From assembly GCA_963662175.1 (NCBI GenBank), contig OY759218.1, positions 6,440,001-6,504,000 of the forward strand: a stretch of DNA of 64,000 nucleotides. The letters run 5' to 3'. Positions 40,774 to 51,555 of this stretch are shown here, piece by piece; within the stretch, counting starts at the first letter, position 1; every line of letters starts with the position of its first letter. Position numbers and translations under genes: made by a program. The notes under the pieces were generated by a model. That model saw nothing but the letters and a program-made list of their open reading frames with translations, did no database searches and was not told the DNA's origin. Source of the stretch: Aradus depressus (taxonomy: Eukaryota; Arthropoda; Insecta; Hemiptera; Aradidae).

Positions 40774-41707
40774 GAATGGTTGTCCAGAAGAAGGGCGTAT
40801 GTTAAAAATCTCGATTTTTTTTTTTTGGAGATTCAGGGCCTATGTGAACTGACTCACACAATAGTGATATCTTTAGTTTACAAAGTCATTGCTAGATGGC
40901 AGTAAAATGAATTCAAAGAGAAGGAACTCGATCAAAAAGAAGACGTAGAAGGGCGTATGTTATCAGAGCGCGTGCCAACCTATCTTCTCCATTCACAATA
41001 ACTGAAATGAAACAGTTGGATTTCAAAGATACAGATCTGCTTGTTGAGAACTACATGCTCAATTGCAGCAAATTCAAAATCACAAAGTATGTATGGTTCA
41101 AGTTGACGAAAGACGACCTCACATCTGTTTTTGCCAGAGAAACGCACAATGAAGTTAGGCCTTGGCAGACATTTGAGCTGTACAAGAGGGATGTTCCAAA
41201 TCCCATTCTTCCTGTGCTCTATACAAACCTCATCTCGATGTTGAAGGAGAAGAAGAAACATTTGCTGAACATAATACCGTTTTTGACCTCCACAGAACAC
41301 AAAACTTTTACCTAAACTTACCATGTGATTGAGTTTACAATAATGTATTTCAGTTACTATTTTTACAGTCTGTGATGATTTTGTAGTTTTTGAAGAAAAA
41401 AAGTTTGCAAAAAATTTGAATGAAACTTTACTATTCGCATTTTTGTTTAATTTCCAAAACTCTTTGCCAAAACTCAGGGAATAAGTAGGTAGGTACCAAC
41501 CAAAACAAGTAAAGCCATTCACAGGCAGAGGCGTGTACGTACAGTTTTTTTTTTTTTTTTAAATATTTCAATAGTCTACGAAAAATTATACTCGAATAAA
41601 GGGCGTATGTGACAAAATTAAGAAAAACGTGTTTTTCCATCTTTAGATAATGCTCGATTCTGAAAACTTGCGAGAATAACATACGCCCTTCATCTAGACA
41701 ACCATTC
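40774..41707. mobile_element. Nested 934-bp element with 31-bp terminal inverted repeats
   Basis: 40774-40804 and 41677-41707 are inverted copies with two mismatches (GAATGGTTGTC, then GAAGGGCGTATGTTA). AAAT flanks both ends (40770-40773, 41708-41711), a possible 4-bp target duplication. AGGGCGTATGT occurs twice more inside in direct orientation (near 40949 and 41600). It contains the ORF 41007-41315. Superfamily not recognised. Confidence 0.8.
41007..41315 (+). CDS. Uncharacterised transposon-associated ORF fragment (102 aa)
   Basis: Open from ATG 41007 to TAA 41313-41315. The sequence has ordinary amino-acid composition, with blocks SKFKITKYVWFKLTKDDLTS, RPWQTFELYKRDVPN and KKKHLLNIIPFLTSTEHK. 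It reminds me of a conserved segment of unnamed arthropod transposon proteins, in which a 'W-----D-P----------PF--V------' strand pair is followed by 'K-DLL-LL--IP---H-FY'. That is a weak resemblance. It lies centrally in the 40774-41707 element, so it is probably what remains of that element's protein. No catalytic residues identified. The opposite-strand 180-codon frame is judged a shadow. Confidence 0.45.
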   Translation: MKQLDFKDTDLLVENYMLNCSKFKITKYVWFKLTKDDLTSVFARETHNEVRPWQTFELYKRDVPNPILPVLYTNLISMLKEKKKHLLNIIPFLTSTEHKTFT

Positions 41708-42139
41708 AAATAGATTCAGTATTTATTTTATATACAATAATAAGTAATGTGTACTTCCTGTCAACTATTGCTTCAGTTTGGGCAGACATTGTTGGCTTGA
41801 TGTGACAAACTAAACCAAAAGTGATAACGTGTTGTCTGATAAAGCGATATCTCTGTTGCTATCAGCTATCCCACCATTTATTTGCTATTTGGCAAACACC
41901 GAATGTGTGGGGCAAGGACCGACGAAAGGAGGCTGGTGCTCGTCTCCTTTGATGTGACTAACTACGGGAATAGCGAGCACCCGAATGTTTGTGCTCGGCC
42001 TAGGGCGAGCGTAGACGAGCGACCCATCCACACTACTTGCTGTTCGCCCAATAGTTGCTCGGTATTTGACAAACACCGCATGTCTGGAGCCGGCTTAAAA
42101 ATCAGGAGAGGCTCACAATAAATTTTATAACGATAAATT

Positions 42140-42598
42140 CACTATTTCGGCTTATGGGGTTTTGAATTCATGTATGAAATTTTGTGTGAATAGATTCATT
42201 ACAACGGCAGTTATTGTAGTTTTTGAGTTAAGTCTCTCCCCTAATCACCCTTTTCCTTTGATCGATTTGGCTGAAAATCAATAGGTCTTTCCCTTATGAG
42301 GTTTTGGGCACACATATAAAATTTCATGACGATACTATTATTACAGTATTTATCTTAAGCCTTCCCCATTCCCTTAGGATTTGGCTGGAAAACATTAGTT
42401 GTCGTCTTTAGAGGGTTCTGGATTCACGTATAAAATTTCGTCTGGATACAAACATTCTATCGGGAGTTGTCGTGTTAACAGATGCACGGATATACAAACT
42501 TTTCTTTTTCATATTTGAAATCTAGAGTTCGGAAAACATGAAATTCAGTTGAAAGCTTGGCATCGAATTTTTGATCATGTAGCTGGGGTAGTAAAAAT
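42140..42598 (+). repeat. CTTCCCC-family partial copy
   Basis: Three modules (TTACAACGGCAGTTATTGTA; a shortened one; TTCTATCGGGAGTTGTCGTG) and a hairpin remnant ATGTAGCTGGGGTAGTAAAA. Confidence 0.75.
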
Positions 42599-42744
42599 GA
42601 GGTTAGCTTCCATAATGTGTTTCTTTTCAAACAGTTAATTAACCTTTGGATAAAGTTCTATCGATTCGTGCGGGCTTGCCCGATGAACACCAACTTAAAG
42701 GGGAATTTAAGTAATAATGACATTAATTATACATAAGTTATTTA

Positions 42745-43046
42745 TTTTGTCAGAAATGCGGAGTTTTCAAAGAAATTTCATGTTTCTCGACCTCCTGATT
42801 TCTGACTTTTTGCTTCCCCTCCAAAACCAGTCGAACGTTTGTGCTGTAGACAATATTGAAATTTTGAGTCGATAAATTCATTACATCTGCGGTTACTAGA
42901 GTTTTTGTGTTACGCTTCTCCTCTAAACACCTCATTATTTTTGGTCGATTTGGTTGAAAATCAATAGGAGTTGTCTTTAGAAGGTTCTGGATTCACATAT
43001 AAAACTCTCATATTATCGGGAGTTGTAGTGTTCACAGACATACGTA
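42745..43046 (+). repeat. CTTCCCC-family rearranged copy, cut by a mariner fragment
   Basis: A short inverted-sense piece, then CTTCCCCTCCAAAACCAGTC and a module, ending GTTGTAGTGTTCACAGACAT where the mariner begins. Confidence 0.7.
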
Positions 43047-43545
43047 AGAGGTGTGTTCAAAAAATAAAGGGAATTATCGGTTTTTGAAAAGAATTTTATT
43101 TATTCGTCTACATCAATGTTATCTCCTTCAAAATAGTTCTCATTAGATATTATACGCTTATGCGAGCGTTTCTTCCAATCCCCGAAACACTTCTGGAAGT
43201 CGATGTTTGGGATAGCATTTAGCTCTCTCAGCGATGCGCTTTTAATCTCATCTATGCTTGTGAACCGACGGCCTTTTAAGGTTCTCTTTATTGTTGGAAA
43301 CAAAAAAAGTGACACGGAGCCATTGCTGGCGAATATCGAGGCTGGGTCATCATTACAGTGTTGTTTTTGGACAAAAATTCACGTACAAGCAATGAAGTGT
43401 GAGCAAGTGTATTGTCATGGTGTAAAAGCCATGAATTATTTCGCCACAAATCCGGGTGTTTTTTTCGGATTCCTTCACGCAACCGGCGTTGCACTTTTAG
43501 GTAGTACCTACTCCTTATTGATCGTTTGACCTTGTGTTTTCATAT
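43047..43545 (-). pseudogene. Mariner transposase 3' half with its terminus (irritans-like)
   Basis: Two minus frames, joined by a frameshift around 43288-43315, read QTINKEY-like sequence, RRLREGIRKKHPDLWRNNSW, LLHHDNTLAHTSLLVREFL (second catalytic Asp in HHDN), then YSPAMAPCHFFCF. In mariners the last block is YSPDLAPCDFFLF, so the third catalytic acid is His here. The C-terminus (KKTLKGRRF-like, then ELNAIPNIDFQKCFGDWKKR, SNENYFEGDNIDVDE) is well preserved. The terminus AGAGGTGTGTTCAAAAAATA at 43047 follows a TA. The first half and first Asp are missing. Inactive. Confidence 0.9.
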
Positions 43546-43569
43546 TTGGTACCTGGATTTTGGAAAACA

Positions 43570-44255
43570 TGCTGTTTTTTGAGTTGAGCCTACCCTTCTG
43601 ATCCCCCCTTCTTCCTTCCTTCGGCTGCTTCTGCTAAAAAATTACCAGGTGTCGTCTTTATAGGGTATTGAATTTGCATAAGAAATATCATGTCAATACA
43701 TTCATTACAACAGCAGTTATTAGAGTTTTTGTGTAAGTACGTAAAGGACGAGCCAGATATATCTTCAATATTCACAGAAGTTGGAAGAAAATGAATCTGT
43801 TTCTCTCTGGAAAAAATTCGTGGGTGAATCACCAGCAATGTACTTCCCCAGCAAGAATAATTTGATTACGTTTTCACTCTCCTTCTAAAGCCAATCGATC
43901 ATTTGGACTAAAACTCACTATTTGACTTACATAGTGCCTTCTGAATTGTCATACTAAATTGTGTGTCGAGGGAGTTGAATCCTCCTCCCTTCCATTTGGC
44001 TGATTCTGCTGGAAATAAATAGGTGTTGCTTTTATATGGTTTTGAATTTACATGTAAAGTTTCGTGTCGATACATTCTTCCTATCGGGAGTATTCGTGTT
44101 CACAAACACACACACACACAGATATACATATATTTTTTTTCCATTTTTGGAATCAGTAGGTCGAAAAACATAAAATTGCGTTGAAAACTCTCCATCGAAT
44201 TTCTGACTGATTACATAACTGCCCCTATACTTCGTATAGCTGGAAAAGTAAAAAA
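43570..44255 (+). repeat. CTTCCCC-family copies; part of an inverted duplication with 53080-53710
   Basis: 43572-43735 is a module pair and 43803-44253 a nearly complete copy (GTGGGTGAATCACCAGCAAT to TTCGTATAGCTGGAAAAGTA). The spacer 43735-43803 (GTACGTAAAGGACGAGCC, then TTCTGTTTCTCTC) is found inverted at 53525-53605. Confidence 0.85.
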
Positions 44256-44400
44256 AAGTTAGAAATAAGAAAAAAAAAATGTTAAAATTGAAATTGTAAA
44301 TGAAGTATTGATTTAACCTAAGAAAATAAACAGAAAAAACGGAAGAAATGTGGAAAAGGGAGTGGGAAAAGGAGGGAAGAAGTTACTGCGCGGAGCCTTA
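44256..44400 (+). repeat. Unique-type flank shared inversely with 53085-53175
   Basis: TGTAAATGAAGTATTGATTT, AACCTAAGAAAATAAACAG and GAAATGTGGAAAAGG appear reversed at 53095-53170, next to the matching CTTCCCC copy. The duplicated unit therefore extends outside the repeat. Confidence 0.85.
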
Positions 44401-44727
44401 TCCTAAATAAACGGAGGTGAGGCGGGAAAATAGAATGGTTATTATACCAGAGTTTTCCACAGAGGGGAGGCCTTATCTCGAATGTGAATGAGGGGGAAAT
44501 GAAAAGGGGGAAAAAAAAACAAGGAAAATCCACAGGTTTTACGGTGGCAACCTGTAGAAAGCCGGCTGATAACCAGACTATTCCCTAACCATCCACATGT
44601 CATAAGAATAACAAAAAGGTAAGTTATATAGTCCCTCCATAGATATCCTCTTTAAGTTCTGTAGAATCTACGTTTTAATCACAATTTTTATTATTTACAT
44701 ATATACTAATATATTTTTCATGATAAT
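44401..44727. other. Unassigned, with a small match to 10780-10900
   Basis: CATAGATATCCTCTTTAAG and following AT-rich sequence at 44637-44720 parallels 10787-10880. No gene. Confidence 0.4.
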
Positions 44728-44976
44728 CTGATCGTCATGGGCGGCACCAATGACATCCCCGACCGAGCTGCACCACCTCCGCTGAACCGACTTAACGGCC
44801 TCCATCCCCGAGTCTCCTTAGTTCAAGTTCCGTACAGGTACGATAAACCTTTCCTAAATTTTAAAACTCAAGATTATAATAAGATTTTATATGATATGTG
44901 CAGCTTGACGAATTTTACCTGTATAAAGCTTAATTCCGAGTTTGTTCTATTGTCTATAGTCTATTCAAATGATTAA
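44728..44976 (+). pseudogene. SGNH/esterase-like domain fragment, probably from a LINE ORF1
   Basis: The frame contains IVMGGTNDIPD (block III of the SGNH fold, 'V-G-ND') and RVSLVQVPYRYDKPFLN, then YNKILYDMCS. This is the 'V-L--VP-R-D---LN-KI---N--L--L' pattern of esterase domains in CR1-type ORF1 proteins and related invertebrate elements. The Ser block upstream and the Asp-x-x-His block downstream are missing, so it is inactive. The GC bias of 44730-44830 contrasts with its AT-rich flanks. Fold recognition from motifs; association with a LINE is inference. Confidence 0.55.
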
Positions 44977-46435
44977 TATTATAAAAATTAATTATATTTA
45001 TTTGCATAAAAAGAAATAAGCAACTAAATTGATGGTGAATAATTATATGAAGTCACATTTGTTTTGGAAAGAACCATAGAGAGGGAAACAAAAGGCGCCC
45101 ATCAGCTGTTCTAATTAAAGTGGACCAGTCTAAGTTGTGGAAGTCGAAGATGAGATGTGAAGGACGGACAGGCTAGGAGTGTGTTGTGTTTAGGCTTAAG
45201 GTGTGGTGAACGGTATAGGAGTGAAATCAATGCGCAAAGAAGGTACTTTTATTTATTTATGCATATATATACCCTAAATAACGTTAATTTGAAGAATGGC
45301 CAATATTTAAAAAGGAAAGAGACTAAATAGAAGTAAAAATTAGGTTGTAAGATTTCTTTGTGTAAATTATTTGATTTTTTAAATGTTTAAATCTCTTAGT
45401 TTTTAATTTTATATTGTAGGTTTAGGAAAATAAACCCAAATATTTGTTCTCTAAATTCTATGCTATTAATTTTCCCTGCTAAGTAAGATTTTGTCCCTAG
45501 GCATTCCTCCTGACATGACGAAGTGTGGAAAGAGACCTGATTCAGGAAGACAACGGATCCTGACCCAACCAATCTGACTCAGTTCCCTGCCATTTCTGGC
45601 GTGACTGGACGACTAATCAGGAAAGGTAGAAATAAGGTTCAATGGTTTTCCATATTCTTGACTGAATATGGCTGGAGATCTGACAGCTCACCGAACCAAC
45701 CTCTATCAGGTCTCTCAACACACCGGTCGAATTCGGTCAGGAATTCAGGAAAAATCGGTATGGAGAACCACCATACATTTCAATGGACCTTGCCAGTACA
45801 ATACTGTATTGTTATAAGTTTAAAATATGTACAAAATTGCTCAAATTATCAAAACCACTGTCCCGCTTGGTCCCAAAATCAATAGACATCTGGAGTTCGA
45901 ACTAAGTATCATTCATTTTTGTAGAAGTTATCATGAACGAAAGAAAATTCCACGGACAGACATTGCCATCATGCGGAAAATCATATTACTTTAGGTTTTG
46001 AAGGTAGGACAATGAGAGTCCTATCTTATGTTGGACATGTTTCAACCCCATCACTGGACTTCCATTTCCTTGCGGAAACATAGAAATAAAAAATCATCGA
46101 ACCATATTCCTTTCCGGACCCAAGAAAGTCAAGTTCATCTTACATTTAACCAAACTTTTCCCTCCAAGTTTTAGCTCTCCCTCTAAACCCACTTACTTTG
46201 TGCGGTATTAGTATTACACACGTGATTTTTCGCGCCCAAGAGTTCAAGTTCAATATGGTTCACCAAATAGAAGTGATCCTATAGTTGAGTGCCTGAATAA
46301 ATGAATTCAGTTTAAAGAAAAATAAGTAAAATGCAATTTATTCCTGCGCATGACAAATACATTTTCTTTATTTCCCTTCAATTGAAAACTTTTTTACTGC
46401 CTTTTAGGAAGTTAGGCAATAAGTCAGAAATTCGA
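44977..46435. other. Unassigned sequence
   Basis: No recognised element. The 94-codon frame at 45601-45885 has no family signature I know. Confidence 0.35.
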
Positions 46436-47055
46436 TGTTGAGTTTTCACTGAAAATCAATGACGTTTTTGCTCTGCCTCCAAAACCAATCGACCGTTTGA
46501 GCTAAGACTCAATAGTTGACTTATATAGGGACTTCATACTAAATTTCATGTCGATAAATTAATCACATCGGCTGATATTGGGATTTTTGAGTTTAGCCCT
46601 CCCTGTGAACTCCTTTCGATTCGGCTTATTTGGCTGTCAATCAGTAGATGTGGTCGTTACGGGGGCCGATAAATTCATTACATCGGCTGATATTGGGATT
46701 TTTGAGTTTAGCCCTCCCTGTGAACTCCTTTCAATTCGGCTTATTTGGCTGTCAATCAGTAGATGTGGTCGTTACGGGGGCCGATAAATTCATTACATCG
46801 GCTGATATTGGGATTTTTGAGTTTAGCCCTCCCTGTCATGTCCCTTCCTTTCGGCCGATTTGGCTGTCAATCAACAGATGTGGTCGTTACGGGGGTCGAT
46901 ACATTCATTCTATCGGGAATTATCATGTACAAACGCACACAGACAATATTTTGTTTTTCAATTTTGGAATCAGGGGGTTCGAACATATGAAATTCCAATG
47001 AAATCTCAGCACCGAATTTCATACCGATTACATAACTTCTCCTTTACTTTGTATA
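46436..47055 (+). repeat. CTTCCCC-family copy with a triplicated 115-bp module
   Basis: CGATAAATT begins units at 46552, 46667 and 46782, and the next module begins at 46897: exactly 115 bp each. Units 1 and 2 are nearly identical and unit 3 differs at its end. A normal hairpin-end segment follows (GGGGGTTCGAACATATGAAA). Overlapping frames 46578-47001 repeat the same peptide because 115 is not a multiple of 3. Confidence 0.9.
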
Positions 47056-47059
47056 ATCG

Positions 47060-47695
47060 TGGAAGAAAACATTTTTTGTGTGTTTGCGTTTGATCACGAT
47101 AACGTCCGATAGAATGAATGTATTGATGCGAAACATTACATGTGTATTCAGAACCCCATATGGACGACATTTATTGATTTTCAGACAAATCGGTCAAAGG
47201 GAAAGATGTGATAAGGGATGGGGCTTAACACAAAAACTCTAATAACTGCCACAGTAATTAATGTATCGACATGAAATTTTGCATTTAAATTCAAAAGTAT
47301 ATAAGGACGGCACCAATCAAAGGCCGAAAGGAAGTGGTGATCAAAGGTAGGGGCTCGACACGATAATTGCCGATGTAATGAATGTATCGACACAATTTTT
47401 TTACATCTATTTTTATTCGCCTCATGTGCGATGCATATTAGCTCTGCCACAATAAGGGTGTTATTGGTTAGTTACACAACATCCATGGCCTCGGGAGAGT
47501 GTTCCATCTATGAAATAGATGACACACTTAATGTCCACCGACATTAAATTTAGTATGAGGATTCAGAAATCCCTATGTAAGACAACTTATAGTTTTAGCT
47601 CAAACGGTGCACTTGTTTTGGAGGGAGAGCGAAAACTTAATTAATTAATTCGTGCTGGGGAAGTACATTGCCGTTGTTTCTCCGATGACTTTTTT
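47060..47695 (-). repeat. CTTCCCC-family copy with a 150-bp foreign insert
   Basis: Modules to CGACACAATTTTTTTACATC (about 47405), then unrelated sequence (CATCCATGGCCTCGGGAGAG, then ATCTATGAAATAGATGACAC), resuming at CGACATTAAATTTAGTATGA (47541) and ending GTGCTGGGGAAGTACATTGC. The insert contains a small palindrome, ATCTATGAAATAGAT. Confidence 0.8.
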
Positions 47696-47714
47696 ATTTA
47701 TTAATTATTTATTA

Positions 47715-47930
47715 TTTTACTTCCCCGAATAAAATGTATTCGTTCAGATATTATTGAAATTTCATCGGAATTTATGTTTTCCCATCCCCGGAGTCCAAAA
47801 ATGAAAGAAAAAAAATCTATGTGGAATGTGTGAGTCAGTGAACACGGTAAATTCCGATAGAATGAATGTTTCAACATGCAATTTTACATGTATATCCAGA
47901 ACCCAAAATGACAAAGAGCGAAATATTCAA
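47715..47930 (-). repeat. CTTCCCC-family partial copy
   Basis: TTACTTCCCCGAATAAAATG, TTTCCCATCCCCGGAGTCC and one module start, ending where the LINE below begins. Confidence 0.75.
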
Positions 47931-48310
47931 AAAACAATATAAATAAATGGATCCAATTTTCATACATTACTCCTGGCCCATAACAAGAATGTCTCTAACA
48001 TTTTCTATTATTTGAACAGCGCTCTGAAATTTAGAACATTCATTGTTTACGAATGATGTATTTCAACTTCCATATTATATTGATATTCAATACCTACATC
48101 CCCACTCCATATTTACTCTCTTTGTTACATTATTATTATTAATTTGTTATTACTTATTTTATTCATACTTTTATTTATTTATTTAGTTTGTTAAAGATTC
48201 CTTTATCGTAATTTTTGTTCAGCTGATCAATCTCTAATTTTGGAAATGTTAATATTAATATTGTACCTTTAAACAATAAAAATAATAATTATTATAAATA
48301 AATGGTAAAT
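47931..48310 (+). pseudogene. LINE 3' end, same family as 2000-2560
   Basis: Reads HTLLLAHN, then IFYYLNSALKF and FIVYE-stop near 48057, followed by ~250 bp of 3' UTR that matches the reverse strand of 2000-2205 (CTACATCCCCACTCCATATT; TTATTCATACTTTTATTTAT; GATTCCTTTATCGTAATTTT). About 80 bp present at 1920-2000 are replaced here by AATAAAAATAATAATTATTA, a likely 3' tail. Confidence 0.8.
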
Positions 48311-48841
48311 AACTGATAAAATTAAAGATACTACAAATAATATTGAACAATAATTAATTACGAATTATTAATAGAACTTATAATATATTGGTAGAGGACC
48401 TCTTCCATTCATTTTTTCCTGCATTTTTCAGAGATGTCTTCTTTTTACTTTTTTTAGCCCAGTAAAATTTGGGAAGAAAATGGCCGACTTATGAATCTCG
48501 TTGAGCAAGGAAGTTTTTTAATGAAACCTTTTGCATCCCCTTCAGAAAGACCATACAAGAAGAATGTACAACATCCCAAGTTGCGCAAATAATTTTTAAT
48601 TGTTGTAACCGGAGTTTAAACAATTTAGAATTAACAAATTTAATGAATAAATGCAATATCTCCAAATATAACTGTCAAAATTAATGGAAAATTCGTACTC
48701 GAGGGTTTTTGGGGTCTCTGATTACGATTATGAACTCAGAATCTTGGAAAATCCGAAATGGCGGCCCGGAAACTCGGAAAATTAGGGTTGTAAAGTGCCA
48801 CATAAATTTTTCCGAGTTTTCGGGCCGCCATTTTGATAACT
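48311..48841. other. Unassigned, with a short inverted repeat
   Basis: ATGGCGGCCCGGAAACTCGG at 48759 and CCGAGTTTTCGGGCCGCCAT at 48812 are inverted, forming a hairpin with a ~33-base loop. It lies directly next to the SINE. Confidence 0.55.
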
Positions 48842-49187
48842 ACGAGGTCATAATATGATATTATGATATATCGCCTACTACCAGAGCGCTGTACAAAGCG
48901 TATCTCTTACTACTAGAGCGCTCTTTTGTCACTCTGGTGGACATGAGCCCGACTCTACTATGGGAGTCCTAAATTTTGCCTACCCTAAATTTTTATTCAC
49001 CTAGGGCAGGGGTCTTTAACGAGTATCTGACATCGTACAGGCTCGGGACCATCGCTTAACGTCCCACGGCGTGCTTGAGATTATTTTACCTCCCAGATAA
49101 AATAAACTAAGGGCCTTGGTCGGGTTTCGAACCCACGATCTTGAACTCAGAAGGCAAGCACGCATACCACTGAGCTACCGGCACCCT
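48842..49187 (-). repeat. tRNA-derived SINE (copy 5), full length
   Basis: Minus sense: GGTGCCGGTAGCTCAGTGGT (box A TAGCTCAGTGG, the canonical form), box B GGGTTCGAAACCC, complete body. It contains an internal duplication (GCGCT.TACAAAGCGTATCTC) that is also found in copy 7 at 54340. The best-preserved head in the window. Confidence 0.9.
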
Positions 49188-49204
49188 ATTATTATTATTA
49201 AAAC

Positions 49205-49555
49205 CCCCTCAAAAAATGTCCTATTTGTGTGCGGGTCTATAAACGCAATGAATATATTAACATGAAACTTGGTATCTATGTCCAGAACCCTATTAAGACG
49301 ACACCTATTGATTTTCAGCCAAATCCACTAAAAGGAAGCAGGGGATCGTAGGAGGGGGCCTAACTCAAAACCCTAAAAACTAGTGATGTAATCAATAACG
49401 AAATTTATGATGATTCAGAAGTCACTAACTCATCTATTGTTTTTCTACCACATCAATTAAATTGGGCTAAGAGGGAACGTCGCGTTCGCAGCCTTGTTTA
49501 TGTATTCCCCCTGGGAAGTACGTTGCCGGGGATTCACGACCGACGACCTTTTTTT
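49205..49555 (-). repeat. CTTCCCC-family partial copy
   Basis: Two modules, CCCTGGGAAGTACGTTGCCG terminus and the GATTCACGACCGACGACC flank with a T-run. Confidence 0.75.
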
Positions 49556-49977
49556 TTTATTCATATATATTTTCTGTAGCCCTGCCGGGAGTGATTTACG
49601 GAACCCTTCAATGTTTAAACTCACCAGGATATTTTTGAAGTGCGGTATTTCTAACTGATCGTCAAATTGGGCTGTCGAACTTGTTAGGTAAGTCTTCACT
49701 TGGGTTACACGCACTTGAACTTTAGGTGTCACTTTAGTTTGACACTAACAGCATCAAAGGCATTTAAGAGGACTTAACCCAGCTTTAAAAAGGCGACAAA
49801 AAAAAGTGAAAACATTTACTTCCCCATAGGGGGGGAATTCCACGCCAAAACCATACAATTGTTCCCGTCGGTTCTCCGATTTCGCTCAAATTTAGCAGGT
49901 GGCTTCTACCACAAAACATGAATTTTCCCAAAATTTGGAGTCATTATCTCAAAAACTACACTTTCTATACACAATTT

Positions 49978-50948
49978 TATAAAATTGGCCATTTTTAAAA
50001 GTCCAGTTATTGCTCGTAAAAAATGTTTTTTTAACTGGAACCAAATTTTAAAAGACACTAATCGATAGGAAATTTTTCGAAGATTCTAATGCCGCCAAAC
50101 GTTTTTTGCCGTGTTGCAACGCCGCAGTAGATTCAAAAAACTGTTTTTTTTTTTCAAAACATCGAAGCGTCAAAATACCTATCTCGATTTCCACCAAATT
50201 TTCACTGAAGACAGCTGAAACCTCACACTTCGAAATAGCCATATCGAAAATCTGGGTATTTTAAATTTTCCACTGAATTCGAGCCGAAAATGACGGTAAT
50301 TCCATTTTTGTTTATAATCGCTGTAATTTAAAAAAAAATTCATGGAAAAAAATTTTTTTTTGAATAGTAAATACAAAAACTAACATGAAACATGATTTTT
50401 TTTCCTCAAAATTTTCATATTTTTAATACATTTGATTATGACTATATATTTTTTTTTGTTGATAAAAATGGTTGAGAATGCATTAAAATAAAATATCAAA
50501 GTCCATAATCGATTGAAAATTTGCCGAGGAATTCGAATCAGATTTTTTCTCTGTTGTTGCGCACGCTCACAAAAGCGCAAAAAATGATAGCGAATTGTCG
50601 AAAAAAATTGAATTACCGTAATTATCGTCTCGAATTCAGTGGAAAATTCAAAATACCCAGATTTTAGATATATTTCAAAGTATGAGTTTCAGCTTTCTTC
50701 AGTGAAAATTTGGCGGAAATCGAGATAAGTATTTTGACGCTACGAATTTTTGAAAAAAAAAAAACAGTTTTTTGAATCTACTGCGCAGGCTTCGCAACAT
50801 GGCAAAAAACGTTTGGCGGCATTAGAATCTTCGAGAAATATCTTATCGATTAGTGTCTTTCAAAATTTTGTTCCAGTTAAAAAAAAACATTTTTTACAAG
50901 CAATAACCGTTTTTTTTAATTTAAATTTTTTTAAATGGCCAATTTATA
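49978..50948. mobile_element. Large fold-back: ~330-bp inverted arms, 303-bp loop
   Basis: Left 49978-50305 is the inverse of 50609-50948. Matching pairs include GCCGCCAAACGTTTTTTGCC with GGCAAAAAACGTTTGGCGGC, TCGATTTCC.CCAAATTTTCA with TGAAAATTTGGCGGAAATCG, and CTGGGTATTTT with AAAATACCCAG. Identity is roughly 80-85%. The loop contains TTGTTGCGCACGCTCACAAA. No ORF spans it. The ends lack a clear target duplication. It looks like a fold-back or MITE-type element. Confidence 0.85.
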
Positions 50949-51189
50949 CAGAGATACAAAAGTATTTTCTGAAGTTGTGTGACGACCTACCTGAAGAAAA
51001 AAAAAATGTTTAACTCAAAAAATGACTTTCCGGGTGAAAATTTCAAAACTTCTTCATGGTCGATGAGGGTCGGTTCGCAGTTGTCCAAGTACGTTTTTCT
51101 GCTGATTGGAATAAGATAGAGGGGGTGGAGCTAAACTTTTAGAAAGTTGAAAAATAAGGGCCGCCCTAAAGGGGTTATTCCGTTGCTCT

Positions 51190-51315
51190 GCTGAACATTA
51201 GCCCGACTGTGGAGTGGGAGTCGAAAGTTTTGCCTACCCAGGTTTAACTGGATAGGGATCATTAATGAGTACTTGACACAGCACAGACTCGGCACTGCTT
51301 TTTACGTCCCTGCCG
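51190..51315 (-). repeat. tRNA-derived SINE (copy 6), central fragment
   Basis: AACATTAGCCCGACTGTGGA, TTTTGCCTACCCAGG and GAGTACTTGACACAGCACAG match the body. Both ends are missing. Confidence 0.75.
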
Positions 51316-51555
51316 AACAAGATACCATTATATAGATATAAATAAATAATATATACTGTGTCGATAGGTGATGAACACACCAAGACTAAGCTGACGTCAT
51401 AACTCTTTCTTCTTGGAAAGTATACTCAAAAGCTCGAATTATTAGTTATCAACAAAATCTTCTTTCTCTCATTAAAGCCTTTTATTATTAAGTCGATTTG
51501 GATCAAATTCAATGAGTGTCTTACTCAGGGGTATCTCAATTCTTCAGAACTCAAG
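51316..51555. other. Unassigned sequence
   Basis: No recognised feature. Confidence 0.3.

Larger units (their letters stand above)
40253..42094. mobile_element. 1.84-kb element with 36-bp terminal inverted repeats and TTAAA duplication
   Basis: Left GCCGGCTCCAGACATGCGAT at 40253 and right (inverted) GCCGGCTCCAGACATGCGGT ending 42094, continuing GTTTGTCA.ATACCGA on both sides, with three mismatches in 36 bp. TTAAA flanks both ends (40248-40252, 42095-42099). The subterminal regions contain further copies of the end motif (GGCAAACACCGAATGTGTGG at 41891; CCGAACATTCGCC; CCGAATGTTCGCC). Superfamily not recognised. Contains a second element. Confidence 0.8.

Noticed and set aside
40980..41522. 180-codon minus-strand frame, the longest in the window
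   Set aside because: It overlaps the plus-strand ORF 41007-41315, whose composition looks more protein-like. The minus frame is rich in F, C and K with no family signature, as expected of a shadow frame.
46578..47001. Overlapping frames with the same peptide (FLSLALPVNSF)
   Set aside because: A frame-cycling effect of the 115-bp tandem module, not a protein repeat.
48842..49187. Possible functional tRNA genes at SINE heads
   Set aside because: Box A and box B are present, but the acceptor and anticodon stems do not close and the repeat body continues. These are SINEs.
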